From Actinomycetota bacterium (GTDB taxonomy: Bacteria; Actinomycetota; Acidimicrobiia; Acidimicrobiales; CADCSY01): a stretch of DNA of 38,928 nucleotides. The translations under genes and the position numbers were made by a program. Positions 25,280 to 32,359 of the stretch are shown piece after piece (position 1 is the first letter of the stretch; the number at the start of each line of letters is the position of its first letter). The stretch covers positions 1 to 38,928 of the forward strand of contig JAHWKL010000011.1 of the NCBI GenBank assembly GCA_019347915.1, read 5' to 3'. Under the pieces are notes generated by a model. The model was not told where the DNA came from and did no database searches. It was given only the letters and a program-made list of their open reading frames with translations.

Positions 25280-25330
25280 ATGCGCATGGAGCCGCCGGGG
25301 ACCGGCAAGGGACGCCGGGCACAGCGGTGA
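25280..25330 (+). CDS. Possible 16-residue leader ORF coupled to the FtsX permease start
   Basis: ATG 25280 with GAGGGAG about seven bases upstream opens a frame reading MRMEPPGTGKGRRAQR and ends in TGA overlapping the permease GTG (GTGA). A -10-like TAGGCT at 25249-25254 precedes it. The permease GTG itself has no good ribosome site, so translational coupling through this ORF would make sense. It is too short to have a recognisable family. It could instead be the true N-terminal leader of an ancestral gene. Confidence 0.4.
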   Translation: MRMEPPGTGKGRRAQR

Positions 25331-27748
25331 GCGTGATCCGGTTCTGGCTGGCCACCACCGTGCGAAGGCGCGCCCGCTCCTACGCCGGCGTCGCCGTGCT
25401 CCTGGCCTTGTTGGGGGGGTTGACCCTGGCCTCCTTCGCCGGCGCCCGCCGCACCGCCTCGGCCTACCCGCGCTTCAGGGAGGCGGGGCAGGCGCTCGAC
25501 GTGGTGTTCTTCCACGTCGACGACCCGGACCACGTCTTCGAGGTCCCGGGCGTCACGAGCGCGGCCACCTACTTCGCCTTCGTCGCCCGCGCAGTGGACG
25601 CCGAGGGGCGGCCTGACCCCCGCTTCGCAGACGTGAACGCCGAGTTGGCGGGGAGCTTCGACGGCCTGTACTTCTCCCGTGACCGGTTCGCCGTCACCAA
25701 GGGGCGGGTGCCCGATCCCTCCCGGGCCGACGAGGTGGCGGTGAACGAGCACCTCGCCGCCATGGGTGTGGGCCTGAGCGACCGCAACACGATCGGCATC
25801 TTCGACCCGGCGCAGGAAGAGACGCGGTCCACAGCGACGCGCCGCCACCACCTGTCGCCGTCGTCGAGGTCACGGTGGTGGGCATCGGGCTGTTCCCCGA
25901 CGAGGTGGTCCAGGACGAGACCGACCGGTTCGGGCGGGTGCTCCTCACGCCCGCCTTCACGGCCGAGCAGCGCCGCTGGGCGGCGTACGCCTGGACCGGC
26001 GTCTCCCTCGCAGGCGGGGAGGACGGGGTGGAGCGCTTCAAGCGGGACTACGTCGCCAAGCTTCCGCCCGGCATGGGCACGTCGTTCCGGGAACGGGCGA
26101 GCGTGGTCGACCGGACTCAGGATGCCGTCCAGCCCCTTGCCGTCGCCCTGGGCGCGTTCGGCGTCATGGCGCGGTCGCCACCCTCGTGCTCGTGGGCCAG
26201 GCGCTCGTGCGACTGCTCCGGTCGGACCGTCAGGATCTGGTGAGCATCCGGGCCATGGGCGCCGGCCCGGGGACGGTCGCCTCGCTGCCCGTCCCGGGTC
26301 TGGCCGCGTCGGTCGCGACCGGTGCCGCTGGTGCAGTGGGTGTGGCGGTGGCGCTGTCGCCCATCGCGCCGATCGGTCCCCTGCGCAGAGTCGAGGTGGA
26401 GCCGGGCGTGACCTTCGACTGGGCCGTGCTGCTCCCGGGAGTCGCCGGCCTCGCCCTCGCCCTCATCACCGTGAGCATCATCGCCGCTCTCCGCCAGGCG
26501 CCGCACCGGGGCCAGGCCCGGGCCCCTCTCGACGTCCGCCGGCGGTCGAGGCTCGCCGGGACCGTGGTCGCCACAGGCCTCCCGCTGCCTGCCGTCGCCG
26601 GCATGCGCCTCGCCCTCGAGTCGGGCCACGGACGCACGCCGGTTCCGGCGCGAGCTGTGATCGTCGCAGCGGTCGTGGCTGTCGTGACCCTCGTGGCGTC
26701 GCTGGTGTTCGGCACCAGCCTGCGGTCCCTCGTCGACAGACCACAGCTCTACGGGTGGGACTGGGACCTCACGGTGCTGGACGAATCCGGCTACGGGAAC
26801 ATCGACGTGGAGGAGGCGGCGACGATCCTGGAGGGCGACCCTGGTGTCGCCGGCTGGTCGAGCGCCTACTTCAAGTCCATTGAGCTCGAGGGCATCGAGG
26901 TACCGGTCATCGGCATGCAGCCGGACGCCCCAGTGACCCCGCCGCTGCTGGCCGGTCGTGCGGTGCAGGCGGCGAACGAGATCGTGCTCGGACGGGACAC
27001 GCTGCACGTGCTGGGTAAACGGCTCGGCGACACTGTGGTGCTCGGGCCCGATGGGGCCGACCGCGTGCTCCACATCGTCGGCGTCGCCATCTTCCCCACC
27101 GTCGGCCCGATCCTCGGCGCCTACACGTCCCTCGGGGACGGGGCGATGATGGTCTACGACCAGGTCCCCAACTGGGACGAGGTCGGCCACGGTCCCAAGG
27201 CGCTGTTCGTGCGCTTCCGTTCCGGGGAGAACGTGAACGCGGTCACCGACCGGATCCAGGGAAGCCTGGTGAGCGTCGGTCGGTTCCCGGGATCCGCCCA
27301 GGTGTTACCCGTGCAGCGCCCAGGCGAGATCGTGCACTACGGATCGATGGGCGCCGCGCCCGCACTGTTGGGTGGCGTGCTCGTGTTGGCGGCGATGGTA
27401 TCCCTCGGCCTCGCCCTGGCCTCCGGTGTGGGACGTCACCGCCGAGACCTGTTGGTCCTGAAATCGCTGGGTTTCACCGGCCGCCAGGTGTCGGCCACGG
27501 TCGTGTGGCAATCGTCGCTCATCGTCGCCATCGCGCTCGTGGTCGGCGTGCCGCTCGGCATCGGTCTCGGACGGTGGCTCTGGATCGTCTTCGCCGAGCG
27601 GCTCCCCGTGCTGGCCGTTCCGTCAGTGCCAGCGCTTCTCCTGGTGGGCATGGCCGTGGCGCTGGTGGTCCTCGCCAATCTGGTCGCCGCCGTGCCCGCC
27701 CGGCGTGCCGCCCGCACGCCGGTCGCCACCATCCTCCGATCCGAGTAG
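25327..27748 (+). pseudogene. FtsX/MacB-type ABC permease disrupted by two frameshifts
   Basis: An otherwise full-length permease of about 807 residues. It begins VSVIRFWLATTVRRRARSYAGV (GTG 25327), with the GARRT...AY motif after helix 1. Near 25822 the frame must change to continue into VAVVEVTVVGIGLFPDEV, and near 26167 again into ATLVLVGQALVRLLRS; the third segment ends LPARRAARTPVATILRSE-like (VPARRAARTPVATILRSE). Each break corresponds to one missing base, and total length is 3n+1. Neither site is a homopolymer run, so these look genuine, but read-level checking is needed to exclude consensus error. If real, the gene is dead or makes a short product. Confidence 0.8.
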
Positions 27749-27758
27749 CACTTTTGGC

Positions 27759-27774
27759 GGTGGTGCCGACCACC
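27759..27774 (+). terminator. Possible terminator hairpin after the FtsX permease
   Basis: GGTGGT-GCCG-ACCACC, a six-pair stem with a four-base loop, starts 11 bases after the TAG stop and is preceded by a short TTTT. There is no T-tract after it, so termination activity is uncertain. Confidence 0.35.
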
Positions 27775-27819
27775 AGACCGGCCACCCCCCAGCGCGTGGT
27801 GGTGGCTCACGTCAGACCA

Positions 27820-27840
27820 TTGGGGCTGCCACGACCCCAA
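27820..27840. promoter_or_regulatory. Inverted repeat TTGGGG-N9-CCCCAA upstream of the response-regulator-cyclase gene
   Basis: Perfect six-base arms separated by nine bases, 54 bases before the GTG at 27894. It shares TGGGG-N9-CCCCA with 25183-25201. In the relic copy at 20642-20914 the left arm is destroyed while neighbouring bases survive. Confidence 0.4.
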
Positions 27841-27893
27841 ACCGGGTGGTGGGCCCCCTTGATCCTCGGCTTCGAGTGGTGCCCAATGGACCT

Positions 27894-29240
27894 GTGCCCG
27901 ACCACCACGTCACCGACCGGCAGATCACCGTGTTCCTCGCCGACGACAACGTGATCGTCCGCGAGGGCGTCCGCGCCCTCATCGGCCTGGAGCCCGACCT
28001 GACCGTGGTGGGCACCGCCGGCGACTACGAAGGCCTGGTCTCGGGGGCCGAGGACACCTCGCCACAGGTGGTCGTGACCGACATCCGCATGCCGCCGACC
28101 TTCCAGCAGGAAGGCATCGACGCGGCCAAGCAGGTCCGCAAGCGGCATCCCGGCACCGGCGTGGTCGTCCTCTCCCAGTACGACGACCCCGAGTACGCCA
28201 TCTCGCTCCTGGGCGAGGGCTCGGCCGGGTACGCCTACCTGTTGAAGGACCGGCTGGCCGACGGCGACCAGCTGGCTCGGGCCATCCGTGAAGTGGCGAC
28301 CGGCGGCTCACTGCTCGACCCGTCCATCGTCGAGGCCATGGTGAACCCGGTCAGGTCGACCGGTGACCTGTCGCCGGCGGAGGAGGAACTGCTGCAGCTC
28401 GTCGCCGAGGGTCGACCGCTGAAGGCCATCGCCGCCGCCCAGGGCACCACCCCCGAGGCGATCGCCGATGGAGTGGAGAGCCTGTTCCTCAAGCTGGCCG
28501 AGGAGGCGAGCACGGGGGCGAGCAGCTCGCTGCGGCGCCTGCGCATGCTCCACCAGGCCATCGTGATGCGCGAGGAACAGGGTGAGACCCTGAGCCGGCT
28601 GCTGCCCGGCGGCGTGGCCGAGAAGCTGCGCCGGGAGGGCCGCCGGATCGGCGAGACGGAGACCCTCGACGTGACCGTGCTGATGTCCGACATCCGTGGC
28701 TACTCGACGATCGCCGAGCACGCCGACCCCTCGGTGCTGGCCGGCCAGCTGAACGAGCACCGAGCGGCGATGAACCAGGCCGTGCTGGGCGAGGGCGGGA
28801 CGGTGATGCAGTTCGTCGGTGACGCCGTGATGGCCGTGTTCGGCGCGCCTCTGGCCGAGGACGACCACGCCGGTCGGGCCGTCACCGCCGCCTGCGGGAT
28901 GCACATGGCTCAGGCGGCGGTGAACCAGCGATGGCGTGCGCATGGGCTGCCGGAGTTCGGACTCGGCATCGGCTTGTCGAGCGGCCGGGTGGCGGCTGCC
29001 CTACTGGGCTCCGACGAACGCCTGGAGTACAGCCTGGTCGGGGACGCGGTGAACCTGGCCCAGCGCCTCCAGCAGTGGGCGCAGGCAGGACAGACGGTGG
29101 TGAGCCAGCGCACGGCGGAGTTGCTGCCGGCATCACCACACAGCCTGGGCGTGGAGCTCGAGGCCCTCGAGCCCGCCCAGGTGAAGGGAAGAGACGCCAC
29201 GGTGCACGCCTACCGAGTCGTCACGGCGGTTCGTCCGTGA
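27894..29240 (+). CDS. Response regulator with degenerate HTH and class III adenylate/guanylate cyclase domain
   Basis: 448 residues from GTG 27894. Receiver domain (residues 8-130) with acidic pocket ADDN, phospho-acceptor Asp63 in VVVTDIRMPP, and Lys in LLKDRL. Residues 155-200 (LSPAEEELLQLVAEGRPLKAIAAAQGTTPEAIADGVESLFLKL) align with the LuxR HTH of the regulator at 37577 but lack its basic recognition residues. Class III cyclase domain from about 255: metal-binding Asp266 (MSDIRGYS) and Asp310 (VGDAVMAVFG), transition-state Asn387 and Arg391 (VNLAQRL). The purine-selecting positions are Gln306 and Ser380 instead of the classic Lys and Asp/Thr, so ATP versus GTP is not certain. Predicted cytoplasmic, making cyclic nucleotide on phosphorylation. 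Confidence 0.88.
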   Translation: MPDHHVTDRQITVFLADDNVIVREGVRALIGLEPDLTVVGTAGDYEGLVSGAEDTSPQVVVTDIRMPPTFQQEGIDAAKQVRKRHPGTGVVVLSQYDDPEYAISLLGEGSAGYAYLLKDRLADGDQLARAIREVATGGSLLDPSIVEAMVNPVRSTGDLSPAEEELLQLVAEGRPLKAIAAAQGTTPEAIADGVESLFLKLAEEASTGASSSLRRLRMLHQAIVMREEQGETLSRLLPGGVAEKLRREGRRIGETETLDVTVLMSDIRGYSTIAEHADPSVLAGQLNEHRAAMNQAVLGEGGTVMQFVGDAVMAVFGAPLAEDDHAGRAVTAACGMHMAQAAVNQRWRAHGLPEFGLGIGLSSGRVAAALLGSDERLEYSLVGDAVNLAQRLQQWAQAGQTVVSQRTAELLPASPHSLGVELEALEPAQVKGRDATVHAYRVVTAVRP

Positions 29241-29352
29241 GGCACCTCGTGGTGGTGCCAGCATCACCGCGAGCTCGCATGCCTGCCCTCTTCCCGTCGG
29301 GCGGACGTTCTGGCTCAATGGGGGCCGATCGGGACGAGAGAGGACCAAGCCG

Positions 29353-30174
29353 ATGAGCACGAGCGGTACGGCAGAGGGGCTGGCAGCGGGGTCGGCAGAG
29401 GCGCTGGCAGAGAGGCCGGCAGCGGTGCTGGAGGTGACCGGCCTCCGCAAGACCTACGAGTCCGAGGGGGCGCCCGTACGGGCCCTGCGAGGCGTGACCA
29501 TGTCGATGGCGGCGGACGAGTTCGTCGCCGTCATGGGGCCCTCCGGGTGCGGCAAGTCGACGCTGCTGAACCTGGTGGCCGGGCTGGACACTCCCAGCGA
29601 GGGCGAGATCGTCCTCGCCGGTCAGTCCCTCGCCGACAAGGACGAGAACGAGCTGGCCCGCATTCGCCGGGCCCACATCGGGATCGTCTTCCAGTTCTTC
29701 AACCTGCTCGAGGGCATGAGCGTGCTGGAGAACGTCGCCCTGCCCGCCATCATCGCCGGCAGCCGGCGCAGACAGGCCGAGACCAGGGCCAGAGACCTTC
29801 TCGACCTCCTCGGGCTGGCCGACAAGGCCAAGAGCGCCCCCAGCGTCCTGTCCGGCGGCCAACGCCAGCGCCTGGCCATCGCCCGGGCACTGGCCAACAA
29901 GCCCACGCTCCTCCTGGCCGACGAGCCCACGGGAGCGCTCGACACCGCTGGCGGCCTCGAGGTGTTGGAGCTGTTCCGCCGGCTGCACTCCGACGGCCAG
30001 GCCATCATGATGGTGACCCACGACGAGGAGGTGGCCACGGCAGCCGACCGGATCGTCCGCATGCGCGACGGTCGCCTGGAGGGCGCGGCGGAGGCTCCGG
30101 TGGTGACCGCGGCGGGTGACGGCGACCCGCTGACCAGCTTCGGAACCCCCGCCGAGGCGTCACCGCCCGAATGA
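29353..30174 (+). CDS. ABC transporter ATP-binding protein (LolD/MacB type)
   Basis: 273 residues, ATG 29353 with AGAGGA upstream. Walker A GPSGCGKST, Q-loop VFQFFNLLEGMSVLENVALPA, signature LSGGQRQRLAIARALANKP, Walker B LLLADEPTGALD and H-loop VTHDEEVA are complete. The ADEPTGALD sequence and the lack of a regulatory C-terminal domain place it in the LolD/MacB/BceA group that works with FtsX-type permeases. It is one base before the histidine kinase and is the only such ATPase for the window's permeases, so sharing among them is likely. About 25 N-terminal residues are low-complexity. Confidence 0.92.
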   Translation: MSTSGTAEGLAAGSAEALAERPAAVLEVTGLRKTYESEGAPVRALRGVTMSMAADEFVAVMGPSGCGKSTLLNLVAGLDTPSEGEIVLAGQSLADKDENELARIRRAHIGIVFQFFNLLEGMSVLENVALPAIIAGSRRRQAETRARDLLDLLGLADKAKSAPSVLSGGQRQRLAIARALANKPTLLLADEPTGALDTAGGLEVLELFRRLHSDGQAIMMVTHDEEVATAADRIVRMRDGRLEGAAEAPVVTAAGDGDPLTSFGTPAEASPPE

Positions 30175-30175
30175 C

Positions 30176-32359
30176 ATGACCACGGCGCTCGACCGTACGA
30201 GCTCGACCTCGACCTCCACCTCCGACGGAGCGGCGCTGACGGCGACGGCCTTGTTCCGTACCGCCGGGCTGAGGCTCGCCATGGCGCCGGTCGCCATCGC
30301 GTCGGCGGTCGGCGCCGCCGTGCTCGCACGGGGCGCGAGTGAGGCCGACACGGCCGTGCTGTACGCGGTGACGGTGACGGCGTGGGCGGTCGCCGGCGTG
30401 ATGATCACCATTCGCCGTCCCGGCGAGCGCCAGGGCCAGTTGGTCCTGGGGGCCTCGCTGGCGGGGGCGGTGGCGGTCCTGGCCGCCGCCGTGGTGTGGG
30501 CTGCCGGTGACGGTCGGGAGGTGCCCACCCTGGTCGAGGCCGCGCTCCTCGCCCGACCCGTGGCGCTGGGCCTGCTGGTGGCGGCGGGGATGCACGTGCT
30601 GTTGACGCTGCCCGACGGCAGGTGCGGCATCGGCCGGATCGTGGTCGCTGGCGGCTACGCCACCGGCGCGGTCACCGGGCTGCTGCTGTGGCTGTACCGC
30701 CCGTCCCTCCCTTTGTGGCCCATCGCCGTGGAGGCGGTCCTGGCCGGCGCCATCGGCCTGGGCGGCTCCCACCGCCGGTACCGGCGGGCAACCGGCCTCG
30801 AGCGCCAGCGCATGCAGTGGTTCGGGTGGGCGGTGGCGGTGGGGGTCGAGGTCGCCGTGATCGCCGTTGCCCTCCGTCTTCTCTGGGGTTGGCCGGACGG
30901 CGGCGCCGGCATCGCCATGGCCGCCACCCTGCCCATCCCCCTGGCCCTGGCGCTGGGATCCTCAAAGAGGCTGATCGGCCGGGTCGACGCCCTGCTGGCC
31001 CACACCGTCTCACTGGCCGGGCTCAGCGGGGTCGTGGCCGCCGTGTACCTGGTCATCGTCCTGGGCCTGGGACGGGTCCCGACCGACACCGATCGGCCCC
31101 TGCTGGGCCTGTCGATGGTGGCCGCCGCCGTGGCCGCCGTGCTCTACCTCCCGGCACGCCAGCGCCTGGCCGAGTTCTCGAACCGCCTGGTCTACGGCGA
31201 GCGAGAGCCGCCCGACCAGGTGCTCAAGACCTTCGGCAGCCGTCTGTCGCGGGCGATCCCCCTCGACGAGCTCCTGCTCCAGGTGGCCGAGTCGCTGCGC
31301 AAGACCCTGTCGCTCACGGTCGCCGAGATCTGGACGGGCTCGGAGGGCCGGCTCGAACGGTCGGTCTCGGTGCCCGATGCCCCGCCGACCCGTCTGGTGC
31401 TGGCCCCCGACGAAGAGGCGGTGGTGGCCCGGGCCGGCGTGTCGGGCTCGGCGTGGGTCAAGGTCTGGATGAGCGGTCTGCTGGCGGGGCGGGAGAGCTC
31501 GGCCCTGCGGGTGGCGCCCATCACCCACTCGGGCCACCTCCTCGGGCTCATCGTCGCCGTCCGGCCCCCCGCCGGCGACGCCTTCAACGAGGAAGAGGAC
31601 CGGACCCTCACCGAGCTGGCCCGCCAGCTCGGCCTCGCCCTGCACAACGTCCAGCTCGACTCCGCCCTGCAGTCCACGCTCGACGAGGTCCGCCGCCAGG
31701 CGGAGGAGCTGCAAGCCTCCCGGTCCCGCATCGTCGCTGCGTCCGACGCCGCCCGCCGGCAGATCGAGCGCAACCTCCACGACGGCGCCCAGCAGCACCT
31801 GGTGGCCCTGGCCGTCAACCTCCGTCTGGCCCGGCAGATCGCCGAGAGCGATCTCGAGGTGGCCAAGGAGATGCTCGAGCAGCTCGGGCACGACCTCCAG
31901 GACGCGGTCCAGGAGCTGCGCAACCTGGCCCACGGGATCTACCCGCCGCTCCTGGTCGACCGGGGCCTACCCGAGGCCCTCTCCGCCGCCGGCGGCCGTT
32001 CCGCTCTCCCCACCCGGGTCGTCGCCGACGGCATCGGTCGCTACTCGCCCGAGGTGGAGGCGGCGGTGTACTTCTGCTGCCTCGAAGCCATGCAGAACGC
32101 CGGCAAGCACGCCGGGGACGGGTCGACCATCACGGTCCGGGTGTGGGAGGAGGCCGGTGCCCTCCTCTTCGAGGTGGCCGACGACGGGGCCGGGTTCGAC
32201 CCCTCCGGCCGCGTCACCCCGGGCGCCGGCTTCGTCAACATGGGCGACCGCGTCGGCGCCATCGGTGGCACGTTCGGCGTGCAGTCCGCTCCCGGCCGTG
32301 GAACCCGGGTGTCGGGGCGGATCCCCCTACCGGCCGGGAGCGAGCAGGCCACGTCGTGA
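30176..32359 (+). CDS. Membrane sensor histidine kinase, NarL/HisKA_3 type with GAF domain
   Basis: 727 residues from ATG 30176. The N-terminal 330 residues hold about eight to ten hydrophobic helices (MAPVAIASAVGAAVLA, VTVTAWAVAGVMITI, GLSGVVAAVYLVIVLGLG and others). A GAF-like domain covers about 355-500, a coiled linker about 500-525, then the HisKA_3 phosphoacceptor His535 in QIERNLHDGAQQHLVALAVN. The HATPase domain has N-box CCLEAMQNAGKHA and G-box DDGAGFDPSG. It sits between an ABC ATPase and an FtsX permease, overlapping the latter by four bases (GTGA), a layout reminiscent of peptide-sensing ABC/two-component modules. Likely partners are the regulators at 27894, 37119 and 37577. Confidence 0.9.
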   Translation: MTTALDRTSSTSTSTSDGAALTATALFRTAGLRLAMAPVAIASAVGAAVLARGASEADTAVLYAVTVTAWAVAGVMITIRRPGERQGQLVLGASLAGAVAVLAAAVVWAAGDGREVPTLVEAALLARPVALGLLVAAGMHVLLTLPDGRCGIGRIVVAGGYATGAVTGLLLWLYRPSLPLWPIAVEAVLAGAIGLGGSHRRYRRATGLERQRMQWFGWAVAVGVEVAVIAVALRLLWGWPDGGAGIAMAATLPIPLALALGSSKRLIGRVDALLAHTVSLAGLSGVVAAVYLVIVLGLGRVPTDTDRPLLGLSMVAAAVAAVLYLPARQRLAEFSNRLVYGEREPPDQVLKTFGSRLSRAIPLDELLLQVAESLRKTLSLTVAEIWTGSEGRLERSVSVPDAPPTRLVLAPDEEAVVARAGVSGSAWVKVWMSGLLAGRESSALRVAPITHSGHLLGLIVAVRPPAGDAFNEEEDRTLTELARQLGLALHNVQLDSALQSTLDEVRRQAEELQASRSRIVAASDAARRQIERNLHDGAQQHLVALAVNLRLARQIAESDLEVAKEMLEQLGHDLQDAVQELRNLAHGIYPPLLVDRGLPEALSAAGGRSALPTRVVADGIGRYSPEVEAAVYFCCLEAMQNAGKHAGDGSTITVRVWEEAGALLFEVADDGAGFDPSGRVTPGAGFVNMGDRVGAIGGTFGVQSAPGRGTRVSGRIPLPAGSEQATS

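Noticed and set aside
30622-32355. First 578 codons of the 1362-residue plus-strand ORF
   Set aside because: Arg/Pro-rich out-of-frame reading of the histidine kinase; only the part from GTG 32356 is a real permease.
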